Translations under genes and position numbers: made by a program
Shown: positions 32,760 to 44,300 of the stretch, one piece after another
Layout: the number at the start of each line of letters is the position of its first letter
How positions within the stretch are numbered: position 1 is the first letter of the stretch
Source: Luidia sarsii
Lineage: Eukaryota; Echinodermata; Asteroidea; Paxillosida; Luidiidae
Length of the DNA stretch: 64,000 nucleotides
NCBI GenBank assembly: GCA_949987565.1
Contig: OX465109.1
Span: 17,610,915-17,674,914 of the forward strand
Direction: 5' to 3'
The notes under the pieces: model-generated
The model's database searches: none
What the model was told of the DNA's origin: nothing
What the model saw: only the letters and a program-made list of their open reading frames with translations

Positions 32760-35640
32760 TCTGTCAGCTAAACAGCAGGGAAGGAGGCGGGAGAGGAGGG
32801 AGCCAGGGGGAGGGTTAGGAGGGAGGGAGGAAGGAATCGAGAGAGGGAGGGGATGGCGGGAGGGAATGGAGGAAGGGACTTTGGAGGGAGGGATGAAAGA
32901 GGGAGGAGTGAGCTAGGGGAGGGAAGAGGGGTAGAAGGGAGGTAGGAATGGAGAGAGGGAGGGGTGGAGGAAGGGATGAAAGAGAGAGAAGTGAGGCAGG
33001 GGAGGGAAGAGGGAGGGAGGTAGGAATGGAGAGAGGGAGGTGATGGAAAGGGGGATGAAAAAGAGAGGAGTAAGCCAGGGGAGGGGAGAGGTGTAGGAGG
33101 GAGGGAGGTAGGAATGGAGAGAGGGAGGGGATTGGGGAGGGATGAAAGAGGGAGGAGTGAGCGAGGGGAGGGAAGAGGGGTCGGAGGGAGGGAGGTAGGA
33201 ATGGAGAGAGGGAGGGGTGGAGGGAGGGATGAATGAGAGAGGAGTGATGCAGGGGGAGGGAAGAGGGGTCGGAGGGAGGGAGGTAGGAATGGAGAGAGGG
33301 AGGGGTGGAGGAAGGGATGAAAGAGGGAGGAGTGAGCCAGGGGAGGGAAGAGGGAGGGAGGTAGGAATGGAGAGAGGGAGGTGATGGAAAGGGGGATGAA
33401 AAAGAGAGGAGTAAGCCAGGGGAGGGGAGAGGTGTAGGAGGGAGGGAGGTAGGAATGGAGAGAGGGATGAAAGAGGGAGGAGTGAGCTAGGGGAAGGGAA
33501 GAGGGGTAGGAGGGATGGAGGTAGGAATGGAGAGAGGGAGGGGATTGGGGAGGGATGAAAGAGGGAGGAGTGAGCTAGGGGAAGGGAAGAGGGGTAGGAG
33601 GGAGGGAGGTAGGAATGGAGAGAGGGAGGGGATTGGGGAGGGATGAAAGAGGGAGGAGTGAGCGAGGGGAGGGAAGAGGGGTCGGAGGGAGGGAGGTAGG
33701 AATGGAGAGAGGGAGGGGTGGAGGGAGGGATGAATGAGAGAGGAGTGATGCAGGGGAGGGAAGAGGGGTCGGAGGGAGGGAGGTAGGAATGGAGAGAGGG
33801 AGGGGTGGAGGGAGGGATGAAAGAGGGAGGAGTGAGCCAGGGGAGGGAAGAGGGAGGGAGGTAGGAATGGAGAGAGGGAGGGGATGGGGGAGGGATGAAA
33901 GAGAGAGAAGTGAGCCAGTGGAGGGAAGAGGGAGGGATGTAGGAATGGAGAGAGGGAGGTGATGGAAAGGGGGATGAAAAAGAGAGGAGTAAGCCAGGGG
34001 AGGGAAGAGGGGTAGGAGGGAGGGATGAAAGAGGGAGGAGTGAGCTAGGGGAGGGAAGAGGGGTAGGAGGGAGGGAGGTAGGAATGGAGAGAGGGAGGGG
34101 ATGGAGGAAGGGATGAAAGAGGGAGGAGTGAGCTAGGGGAGGGAAGAGGGGTAGGAGGGAGGGAGGTAGGAATGGAGAGAGGGAGGGGATGGAGGAAGGG
34201 ATGAAAGAGGGAGGAGTGAGCCAGGGGAGGGAAGAGGGGTAGGAGGGAGGTAGGTATAGGAATGGAGAGAGGGAGGGGATGGAGGAAGGGATGAAAGAGG
34301 GAGGAGTGATGCAGGGGAGGGAAGAGGGGTCGGAGGGAGGGAGGTAGGAATGGAGAGAGGGAGGGGTGGAGGGAGGGATGAAAGAGGGAGGAGTGAGCCA
34401 GGGGAGGGAAGAGGGAGGGAGGTAGGAATGGAGAGAGGGAGGGGATGGGGGAGGGATGAAAGAGAGAGAAGTGAGCCAGTGGAGGGAAGAGGGAGGGATG
34501 TAGGAATGGAGAGAGGGAGGTGATGGAAAGGGGGATGAAAAAGAGAGGAGTAAGCCAGGGGAGGGAAGAGGGGTAGGAGGGAGGGATGAAAGAGGGAGGA
34601 GTGAGCTAGGGGAGGGAAGAGGGGTAGGAGGGAGGGAGGTAGGAATGGAGAGAGGGAGGGGATGGAGGAAGGGATGAAAGAGGGAGGAGTGAGCTAGGGG
34701 AGGGAAGAGGGGTAGGAGGGAGGGAGGTAGGAATGGAGAGAGGGAGGGGATGGAGGAAGGGATGAAAGAGGGAGGAGTGAGCCAGGGGAGGGAAGAGGGG
34801 TAGGAGGGAGGTAGGTATAGGAATGGAGAGAGGGAGGGGATGGAGGAAGGGATGAAAGAGGGAGGAGTGAGCTAGGGGAGGGAAGAGGGGTAGGAGGGAG
34901 GGAGGTAGGAATGGAGAGAGGGAGGTAGGAATGGAGAGAGGGATAAGTGAGCTAGGGGAGGCAAGGGGTGGGAGGGAGGGAGGTAGAAATGGAGAGAGGG
35001 ATGAGTGAGCTAGGGGAGGGAAGAGGGGTGGGAGGGAGGGAGGTAGAAATGGAGAGAGGGATGAAAGAGGGAGGAGTGAGCTAGGGGAGGGAAGAGGGGT
35101 AGGAGGGAGGGAGGTAGGAATGGAGAGAGGGAGGTAGGAATGGAGAGAGGGAGGGGATGGAGGGAGGGGTGAAAGAGGGAGGAGTGAGCTAGGGGAGGGA
35201 AGAGGGGTGGGAGGGAGGGAGGTAGAAATGGAGAGAGGGAGGGGATGGGGGAGGGATGAAAGAGAGAGAAGTGAGGCAGGGGAGGGAAGAGGGAGGGATG
35301 TAGGAATGCAGAGAGGGAGGTGATGGAAAGGGGGATGAAAAAGAGAGGAGTAAGCCAGGGGAGGGGAGAGGGGTAGGAGGGAGGGAGGTAGGAATGGAGA
35401 GAGGGATGAAAGAGGGAGGAGTGAGCTAGGGGAGGGGAGAGGGGTCGGAGGGAGGGAGGTAGGAATGGAGAGAGGGAGGGGATGGAGGGAGGGATGAAAG
35501 AGGGAGGAGTGAGCCAGGGGGAGGGACTGAGAGGGATAGGAGGGAGGGAGGTAGGAATGGAGAGAGAGTGAGGTAGGGGAGGGATGGACAAAGAGGAGAG
35601 GGATCGAGGGGAGAAGGGGAGAGGGAAAGAAGGAGAGAGG
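32760..35640. repeat. Purine-rich satellite, ~88-bp period
   Basis: About 2.9 kb built on AGGAATGGAGAGAGGGAGGG, GGGATGAAAGAGGGAGGAGT and GAGCTAGGGGAGGGAAGAGG. GTGAGC(T/C)AGGGG recurs about every 88 bp (for example 34690 and 34778). Larger blocks are duplicated, such as 34030-34260 with 34570-34800. The plus strand is almost free of pyrimidines apart from single T and C marker bases. The reverse-strand Pro/Ser/Leu frame is a composition artefact. Confidence 0.95.
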
Positions 35641-35780
35641 CTGCAGCTAAGATCCCTGAATGTATTATAACATGGGTTAGTAACTTACCAGTAGTCAGTA
35701 ATTCGACAAGAAAACGGCAATGCTCCTCCCATCCCTTTGGTCCATGGTACCTCAGATGATTGTCTCAGCTACAGATTAGA

Positions 35781-35935
35781 GGGCCTGACGTTTTGATCCT
35801 AGCAGGACCTTTCTCAAAGGTCCTGCTATAGGGATCGAATCGTCAGGCCATCTAACTTTTGGGACTCAAGTGTTGCAGGTCATTTTAGTCGGTGAGCAGC
35901 TAGCAATAGTCTTTTGTATTTACTTCACAAACACA
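35781..35935. mobile_element. Two PLE 3' ends joined head to head
   Basis: A minus-strand end (GGGCCTGACGTTTTGATCCT…CTTTCTCAAAG) runs directly into a plus-strand end (AAAGGTCCTGCTATAGGGAT…GTCAGGCC) sharing the CTTTCTCAAAG centre. The plus copy continues to the terminal GTCGGTGAGCAG near 35903. Inverted junctions of this kind are known for PLEs. Confidence 0.75.
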
Positions 35936-36410
35936 ATCCTCCTGATACACACTTTTCATCATTGGTTACTGCTTCATTTTACTCCTGGCTAGAGCAAATA
36001 ATTATAAAATCTGGTATCTTTGTATGGTTTGAAACACAGTGAATGACTGACTGGAAACAAATGACAGTATAATCTGACAATTTTTATGTAGATTTATTCA
36101 AGACGAGACATGGTGATATTCAAATACCGGTATGCATTTCTCACTTGACACCGAGTTATTTTAAGAATTTCATTTGCAAACCCCCCAAAAAATTAAGCCA
36201 AAAAAGTAAAGAGCTACATGTAGGGAATGAACTATATAATTATTTGTTTCTCAAAATGATTTCTTACACTTCAAATGAGGTCAAAGGCAATGGAAGTGTC
36301 AAAGGTCACCATGACTCCCTTTCAACATCATTTAAATTCCAATAGATCATTTTATTACCACTCAGTTTGATAATAAATTGCATATGTTTGAGAAACATAT
36401 GCAATTTGCC

Positions 36411-36520
36411 TGCCTTTGAGAAAGGTCCTGCTAGGATAGAAACGTCAGGCCCACTAAATTTTAAGATTTGCATTTTGGTTATTTTAGTCAGTAAGCAGTT
36501 TGCAACATTTTTGTATATCA
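36411..36520 (+). mobile_element. PLE 3'-terminal fragment
   Basis: Runs from GCCTTTGAGAAAGGTCCTGC to TTTTAGTCAGTAAGCAGTTT and GCAAC. Nearly identical to the copy at 41554, so both come from one subfamily. Confidence 0.8.
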
Positions 36521-36573
36521 TGTTTGATGTTTGATAGAATATTTATGAAAGGTTTATGTTGACTTATTTCTAC

Positions 36574-36943
36574 TTTAAAGGCCCTATACAACACTGGTAA
36601 AGGTCAAAAGATTCCCACAGTTTGTCTGTTAAACCATAAAGCATTCCCAAAAAGAAATCTTGCGAAGGCTTTAGCTCAAACGATAATCTAAGAAAGTTGA
36701 AAAGGGCAAAAAACCGTCACGGTTTTCACAGCGTTCCGCAGTGTAAGAAATAGTTCATTACTCGGGAGTAATGAACTATTTGTCGATGTTTGAGTGAAAA
36801 TTTCTCGAGAAGTACAGCATCCCAGACCGTAAGATTTCAACATGAGGATTCTATCATGACCATCTACAAACTGTGTAAATTAGAAGGAAATCTGTGGACA
36901 TCGATGTTTTCCAATCTTCCCAATGTTGTATTGGCCTTTAAAA
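36574..36943. repeat. MITE, family A (TTTAAAGGCCCTATACAACA)
   Basis: Left end TTTAAAGGCCCTATACAACA and right end TTGTATTGGCCTTTAAA form terminal inverted repeats. Internal words AAAAGATT(C/G)CCACAGTTTG and ATCCTGCGAAGG-type sequence recur in three other copies (44.9, 47.3 and 52.7 kb). Confidence 0.8.
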
Positions 36944-37128
36944 AGGGTGGATTTTACAGGTAGAACTGTCCATTTTAGTTGTATACCCACAATGAAAAGC
37001 AGGATCCACTGAAAATTGGCATGTACTGCTTGCTCAATGTTGTGTGCACGCATAGCAAAGCAGGCATATCTTTACCACAACCTGAAGACCACGGGTCAAA
37101 AGATGCATTGGTTTGATATGGAATGACC

Positions 37129-37381
37129 AGGGCCCAAATTTCATAGAGCCACTTAAGCGTGAAAATCCGCTAAGCATGAAAAGTCTTCCTTGTGTAAACA
37201 GGATTACAGACCACATTGTGATTCAATGTCAGTTGGGTTTGGATTGTATTCCACTTTTCTTTGCTTAGCAGGAACCAAAAGTGAGATTTGGGTTGGCAAG
37301 GTGATCCTATGAATCCTGATTTTTTTTGTGCTTAAGCATATTTTGACACTATGAGCGGCTCTATGAAATTGGGTCCGGCCT
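37129..37381. repeat. MITE with AATTTCATAGAGC ends
   Basis: GGGCCCAAATTTCATAGAGCC at the left is mirrored by GGCTCTATGAAATTGGGTCC at the right, about 250 bp apart. Related ends (CCCCAATTTCATGGCTCTGC) bound the longer element at 40.5-41.3 kb. Confidence 0.75.
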
Positions 37382-38102
37382 GTATGTCATTCGGTACAAC
37401 TTGTGATTCTGTTGGACGGTTGACTAACACCTCTGCCTGATTCTCACAAAATGACCATTATTGACCAAATTCCATTTTAGAGTAGTTAAAAAATATATAT
37501 CAAATTTCAATTCAACAAAAATGGAAGAAATTCCAATCACTAGGAAGTTATACCCTAAAATCAAGAAACAAAAAAAGGCAAAATTCAAACTTATAATTTC
37601 ACACAAATATCTGTGTTGAATTTCAATCAAAATGAAGAAAACATTAAGAAAAATCCACTCCTCTACATTAACAAACACAACAAAATTCTATACTTTTTTT
37701 TGTCAAGACTGACATTTACGACATAATTACTTTGAAGAACATGACAATTGGAAGTAACTACAAAATATTAAGTTCATAGTTTTAGCCATGAAAAATGACA
37801 TCACAAAGTACCAAAAAACTACAGTAATCAAAACACTCATGATCTATTAATTCATAACAACCTGTGAAATTATGACTTGATTTGAGCTTCATTTTTCAAA
37901 GCTGAATCATAGTTGCACAAGCTTTGCAGCTTGTGCTGATGAAACTGCTGTATTGGCACAGAGTTGTGAGACAAAGCCACTTTCAAAGAAATCACGGTCA
38001 TGGCTAAGGATATGGCTTTGTCTTGCAGAAAATCAGGTTGCAGATCTAGTGCTAGATCTAAAGCCAGATTGTCTGGCACTCAGCAAAATAACTAAACTAA
38101 AT
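37382..38102. other. No gene recognised
   Basis: AT-rich intergenic sequence. Short open frames only, no family resemblance. Confidence 0.5.
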
Positions 38103-38551
38103 TAGGGCTGTTATTTGGATCGCGATTTGAAACGCGATTCAAACTCCACTTTTTTTGCGTGTGGGGACACAATAAACGCGACTATTAGTGGGATTTGAAT
38201 CGCGATTCGGACTCCACTCCAAGATTGAGATTTTTTTCAAATAATCGCGTTTATTTGTGTGTGGGAACGCTCCGCTCAAATCGCACTTTTTTTTTTAAGC
38301 CCACGATGCATTGCGCAAGCATGGCATTTCCTGCCAGCAGCTTACTGCCAGGAAGTGCAGCACAGGGTTTGTTTTTGTTCGTCAGCGAGTCCCGCCATTC
38401 CTGCTTGGGCAGCACGACCACATGCTAACCGCAATCAGCTCGAATTTATTTGTGATGTGATTATTTGGCCTGTGTGGACACGACAAAAAAAAAAGGTTTT
38501 TGAATCGCGATTCAAATCTCGATGATTTTCGTAGTGGGAACGGCCCTAACG
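38103..38551. repeat. MITE with TTAGGGC(T/C)GTT ends
   Basis: TTAGGGCTGTTATTTGGATC at the left and GGGAACGGCCCTAACG at the right are inverted. GATTTGAA/TTTGAATCGCG words are repeated inside. About 450 bp. Confidence 0.65.
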
Positions 38552-38984
38552 AAAACTCCTCACCCACACAAAATGACCACTAAAAAAATTTGCAAATGAG
38601 CATTTCCATATGAGATAGGGAAAGTGACCACCAAATCTCAAACGTCATAGGTAAGGTCAATCAATAGTCTCATTTTGTTGACCATAATTTGAAGTGTGCT
38701 AAACATTATGAGTATATCAATATTGTACCTGCATGGAAATAACATGAGATATGTAAGCTGATATTCATCATATACTATTCATATATCTTATATCTCTCTA
38801 TATAAATCATTGTGATTTTGATCACATAAATTGTAATAATTTAAACACTGTGTGTGAGCATATTTTTTTTTCAGAATTTCAAAGTTGCTCTCAGTTTAGT
38901 AATTTCAAAACTGATGTTAAATAATTCATATTAGATATGCATTTTAGGTTTAACCTTTAGCAAATTCCATGATTCATAAAAAAT

Positions 38985-39322
38985 GGGCCTAACACAACAT
39001 TGGTAAGATCAAAGAACAGAAATGTTCACAGATTTACATAAAACTTTACTTATACAGTTTGAAAATAATTATGGCACTGCAATATTTCTGCCCAAAATAC
39101 TGTATTTTTTAAGAAGAGAGTAAAAGAAATTTTTTACGTCCCAAATCTTAACAATTTTTTGGAACAATACGGTGAATGCTGCATTTTCACTTTTTTTTCC
39201 TCGAGACTCGGTTGGCGGATTGAGCTGAATTTTTCACAGATGTGCTATTCCATGCATATGTTGGATCGGACAACATATGGATGCTATTCTTTGACCTCGA
39301 CCAATGTTGTGTTATCCCTTCA
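38985..39322. repeat. MITE, family B (CACAACATTGGT), diverged copy
   Basis: Begins GGGCCTAACACAACATTGGT and ends GACCAATGTTGTGTTA. It shares internal GGTTGGCGGATTGAGC and ATGCATATGTTGGATC words with the better-preserved copy at 53077-53451. Confidence 0.75.
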
Positions 39323-39745
39323 AGAGAAACCTTATTAATGGTATTACTGCAGAGGTAGATACATTTGAAAGAAAAATCATAATTAATGGAGGTACCAAAA
39401 TGTTACGAGCAAGGTAATATCCTATGAACTGTGAGGCAGAATAGAGCCCTTGGGCCTACTGGTAGTCGTTGCCTGAAAAAGTACCCGTGGCATCAGAATT
39501 TTCCCCCTAAAGGCAGGGTTAGTGATTACACATGCTAGACAGTCTTGTGAGGAGGGTGGAAAGTTTACGGTGACAGTGCGGACAGACATAACCTATAGAC
39601 AACATCAGACACCTGAGCGTAAGATCACGGAGGGGCGTCATGTCACATGCATATATGTGCATGTGAGTCAGGTCCCCAGAGGTCTAACATAATCTTCATG
39701 TGGTTGCTTCTAAAAGGTGCAGTCTGTCTATATGAAACTGTGTAA

Positions 39746-39864
39746 GGCCGTGTCCGAAACGGGCTTCCAGAGCTACGGCTTCGGCTGTAGTCTTCGCATC
39801 CCTGTGTGTTTCCAATGGAGCGAAGATCTAGCCGTAGCTCTCAACAACAGATTCGGACACGGCC
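39746..39864. repeat. Harbinger-like MITE, 119 bp, TSD TAA
   Basis: Terminal repeats GGCCGTGTCCGAA and TTCGGACACGGCC, flanked by TAA on both sides (39743-39745 and 39865-39867). A three-base TWA duplication is typical of PIF/Harbinger elements. Internal GAGCTACGG and CCGTAGCTC are also inverted. Confidence 0.75.
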
Positions 39865-39897
39865 TAAGCAATCTCTTTTGAGAATGAGTATGGCTCT

Positions 39898-40443
39898 AGG
39901 TCTTTTCACACTACGAACAATCGCTGTGTTGGACACGGGTCAGATCCGTGTCCACTAGACTGAGCTTTTCACACTGCACGATTTTAACATGGCGTCCACC
40001 CGTGTAGAGCGCTCGACACGTGTTGAAACCAACCCTGCTCCTGAGGTGGGTTGAGAGCGGTCGGCCCGTGTTGAGAAGTCCGACACGTGTTGAAAGCCGC
40101 AGTGTGAACGTCTCTGGGTTGAGTTCGAATCTGTGTAACGTAACGGCCGAGTGCACACGTGACAGCATCACAGTGCAGTGATGCGCCGCAATGCAGTATG
40201 GGGGTATTTTCAGATTGTATTGGGCCTATCCGTGTTGAAAGCGTGATCTCGTGTGTAGTGTGAAAAGATTGCGCAATACACAGAACGAAACATTATACGT
40301 GTCGAGCAAATGCCGGTGTTACGGTGAGTAGTGTAAATAAGGAGAGAAAGTGACCCGTGTTGAAATCTGAAGAATTCGACAAGGGTCGTACCCGCGTAGA
40401 TTTCGACACGGATCGGACGTTCATAGTGTGAGAAGGCCTTCTG
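39898..40443. repeat. MITE with GGTCTTTTCACACTACGAAC ends
   Basis: The left end GGTCTTTTCACACTACGAAC and right end GTTCATAGTGTGAGAAGGCC form an imperfect inverted pair about 545 bp apart. GACACGTGTTGAAA-type words repeat inside on both strands. Confidence 0.65.
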
Positions 40444-40460
40444 AGAACAGCTGGTCTCTC

Positions 40461-40499
40461 GACGTTTCGGACAGTGTGTGTGCTCTGCCCGTTTGCCAG
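40461..40499 (-). ncRNA. Hammerhead-like PLE motif, degenerate
   Basis: On the minus strand: CTGGCAA, a GGGCAGAGC…ACACTGTCC arm pair, then GAAACGTC. It matches the layout of the hammerhead-type motif of PLE termini, but the CTGANGA core is mutated. Probably inactive. Confidence 0.35.
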
Positions 40500-40510
40500 G
40501 AGACTGCAGG

Positions 40511-41336
40511 CCCCAATTTCATGGCTCTGCTTAACGCCAAATTACGCGCTTACGGGCCGCTGTCAGGGCAGAATTAATTTTATGGAATGCGTAAGCAAGG
40601 ATTCATCACTAGCATGGAATTTATGTGCATAACCACGGCTTAACCTACGCAACAACAGTGTAAAATGGCAGTCGTCTGTTTAATTTGACGACCTAAATTT
40701 CAACGGCGAACACGAATTAAAAAACAAAAAAAACTAGAAATATTTTCATCAATACAGATTTGGGTGAGGTACGGTATAGTTGTGAACCTCTAACGGTGTT
40801 GCTTTACCTCCTTTGCTAAAATCAATTTGACAAATGCTGCAGTTTGCAGACAAAAACGCAAAGATTTCTTTTGCATTCCAGGCAGGGAAACGATTCCCAC
40901 ATGCACGCAGTGAATCTTTTTTTTTTCCTAACGGAAGCAAAACATAATATTGGCAGTGAAATTAGAGTCAGGGCTAGCCCGACGGTCATTGTCTAGGCAA
41001 AACAGCTGCGGGCTAGTGAAATGACCCACTTTGCTTGCCCGGCAGGCTAGTAAAAAGTAGGCAGCGGTGTGGAGGCAAAAAACAATGCAGGCAGGGATGA
41101 GAAAGTAGAAACTAATCATTTGTTTCATACTTGACCTAATAACCTTGTGTTAAATTCAATATTAATTATACAGGGCTAGTAAAACTTGCTGCAGGCTAGC
41201 AAAAAAAAACTAAATTTAGTTAGAATTAGTTCGGTGGGCTAGTTTAACAAAAAACGTAAGCACGAGGCTTGAGAGTGTTTGTTTCCGTGAGCGCCGGTTC
41301 TACGCTTGCAGGAAGCAGGGCCATGAAACGGGGCTG
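40511..41336. repeat. Inverted-repeat element with CCCCRTTTCATGG ends, ~825 bp
   Basis: Left end GGCCCCAATTTCATGGCTCT and right end GCAGGGCCATGAAACGGGGC are imperfect inverted repeats. It ends about 20 bp before the stop codon side of the paraoxonase gene, so it may supply part of that gene's 3' UTR. Confidence 0.55.
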
Positions 41337-41356
41337 ATTTAGAACTGACGAGTGAT

Positions 41357-44300
41357 TTAGTAGGAATCCACCTCACAGTAGGCCAGGTTGTGGAGCACAG
41401 AGCCAACCAGGAGCTGCTTGTTGTAGTAGGCCCCTATAGTAGAGCCTGACACCAGCTTGCCGTCATCCACCAGCACCTCCTTGATCTCGTAGGAGGGAGG
41501 CTCAGTCTCATAGCTGAGACGGATGTTCAACACCTGCCGACCAAACGAGAAATGCTTTTGAGAAAGGTCCTGCTAGGATCGAAACGTCCGGCCCACTAAA
41601 TTTTAAGATTTGCATTTTGGTAATTTTAGTCAGTAAGCAGTTTGCAACATGACCGAGACCTTGATGCCCAAGACCGAGACCTCAATGCACGAGACAGAGA
41701 CCTCAATGCCCAAGACCGCGATCTCAATGCCCATGACCGAGACCTCAATGCCCATGACCGAGACCTCAATGCCCAAGACCGAGACATCAATGCCCAAGAC
41801 AGAGACCTCAATGCCCAAGACCGAGACCTCAATGCCCAAGACTGAGACCTCGATGCCCAAGACCGACACCTCTGCCCAAGACCGAGACCTCAATTCCCAA
41901 GACAGAGACCTCAATGCCCAAGACCGAGACCTCAATGCCCAAGACCGACACCTCGATGCCCAAGAGCGACACCTCAATGCCCAAGACGGAGACCTCAATG
42001 CCCAAGACCGAGACCTCAATGCCCAAGACCGAGACCTCAATGTCCAAGATAGAGACCTCAATGCCCAAGACAGAGACCTCAATGCCCAAGACCGAGACCT
42101 CAATGCCCAAGACCGAGACCTCGATGCCCAAGACCGAGACATCAATGCCCAAGACCGAGACCTCAATGCCCAAGACCGAGACCTCAATGCCCAAGACAGA
42201 GACCTCAATGCCCAAGACCGAGACCTCAATGCCCAAGACCGAGACCTCAATGCCCAAGACCGAGACCTCAATGCCCAAGACCGAGACCTCAATGCCCAAG
42301 ACCGAGACCTCAATGCCCAAGACCGAGACCTCAATGCCCAAGACCGAGACCTCAATGCCCAAGACCGAGACCTCAATGCCCAAGACCGACACCTTAATGC
42401 ACAAGACCAAGACCTCAATGCCCAAGACCGAGACCTCGATGCCCAAGACCGAGACCTCGATGCCCATGACCGAGACCTCAATGCCCAAGACCGAGACCGA
42501 GACCTCAATGCCCATGAATGAGACCTCAATGTCCAAGACCGACACCTTTGCCCAAGACCGAGACCTCAATGCCCAAGACCGAGACCTCAATGCCCAAGAC
42601 CGACACCTCAGTGTCCAAGATAGAGACCTCAATGCCCAAGACAGAGACCTCAATGCCCAAGACAGAGACCTCAATGCCCAAGACCGAGACCTCAATCCCC
42701 AAGACCGAGACCTCGATGCCCAAGACCGAGACCTCAATGCCCAAGACCGAGACCTCAATGTCCAAGACCGACACCTCAATGCCCAAGACCGACACCTCAA
42801 TGCCCAAGACCGAGACCTCAATGCCCAAGACAGAGACCTCAATGCCCAAGACCGAGACCTCAATGCCCAAGCCAAAGACCTCAATGCCCAAGACCGAGAC
42901 CTCAATGCCCAAGACCGAGACCTCAATGCTCAAGACCGAGACCTCAATGCCCAAGACCGACACCTCTGCCCAAGACCGAGACCTCAATGCCCAAGACGGA
43001 GACCTCAATGCCCAAGACCGAGACCTCAATGCCCAAGACCGAGACCTCAATGCCCAAGACCGAGACCTCTGCCCAAGATCGAGACCTCAATGCCCAAGAC
43101 GGAGACCTCAATGCCCAAGACCGAGACCTCAATGCCCAAGACCAAGACCTCGATGCCCAAGACCGAGACCTCAATGCACAAGACCGAGACCTCAATGCCC
43201 AAGAGCGACACCTCAATGCCCAAGACGGAGACCTCAATGCCCAAGACCGAGACCTCAATGCCCAAGACTGAGACCTCAATGTCCAAGATCGAGACCTCAA
43301 TGCCCAAGACCGAGACCTCAATGCCCAAGACCGAGACCTCAATGCCCAAGACCGAGACATCAATGCCCAAGACCGAGACATCAATGCCCAAGACCGAGAC
43401 CTCAATGTCCAAGACTGACATCAATGTCCAAGACCGAGACCTCGATGCCCAAGACCGAGACTCAGATCTCACTTCCTGGGACCAAGACATAGCACAGTGA
43501 CTACCTGCTGAGTGCATGGGTGATTACCTGGGATGGTGATGGCTGGCTCAGATCCTTGAAGTGGCCAACCAATTGATGTACAATGGGATGGCAGCCTGTG
43601 TACAATTCACCCGTCGCTGAATCCACATAGATGTTGTCTGGAAAGGTCCCCACTTCAACCACCTGGCGTGGCAAAGGAAATCACGTTGCTTAGGATAGTG
43701 GACATACATGTACCGGACAACCAGTACCTTGTGTATTAAGCTGTGACCGCACTGGACTTATATTGGGTAAACTAACCGAGCAAATGGGTAAATTGACCAT
43801 TTTAAGTCCAATGCGGACAGCTCAGGAAGTTTACCTCCCAGGAAACTTACCCAACACGAATGGGTAGTTTAATTGACTGACTTCTGCCCGGTAAAATTGG
43901 CTAGGTCGGTTTAACTGAGTTGAAAAGTCAAAATGCGGACACGTCGTCTCGGTAAACCACATCCGGAGACCAGCACTGACTCCCAATGAGATATATATGC
44001 AGACCGACGTATGAAGCTCAATATTTTATTGTATCTTCAATTAGGGGGTAGGGGGTAGGGGTAGGGGGTAGGGGTAGGGGGTAGGGGTAGGGGGTAGGGG
44101 GTAGGGGGTAGGGGGTAGGGGTAGGGGGTAGGGGGTAGGGGGTAGGGGGTAGGGGGTAGGTTAGGGGTAGGGGTAGGGGGTAGGGGTAGGGGGTAGGGGT
44201 AGGGGGTAGGGGTAGGGGGTAGGGGGTAGGGGGTAGGGGGTAGGGGGTAGGTTAGGGGTAGGGGTAGGGGGTAGGGGTAGGGGGTAGGGGGTAGGGGGTA

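Noticed and set aside
35010..35591. 193-codon Pro/Ser/Leu frame
   Set aside because: Complement of the 88-bp purine satellite.
41626..43517. Open frames up to 528 codons with heptad-like MPKTETS repeats
   Set aside because: A 21-bp minisatellite between a mapped paraoxonase donor and acceptor. All frames on both strands are open, so openness carries no coding signal.
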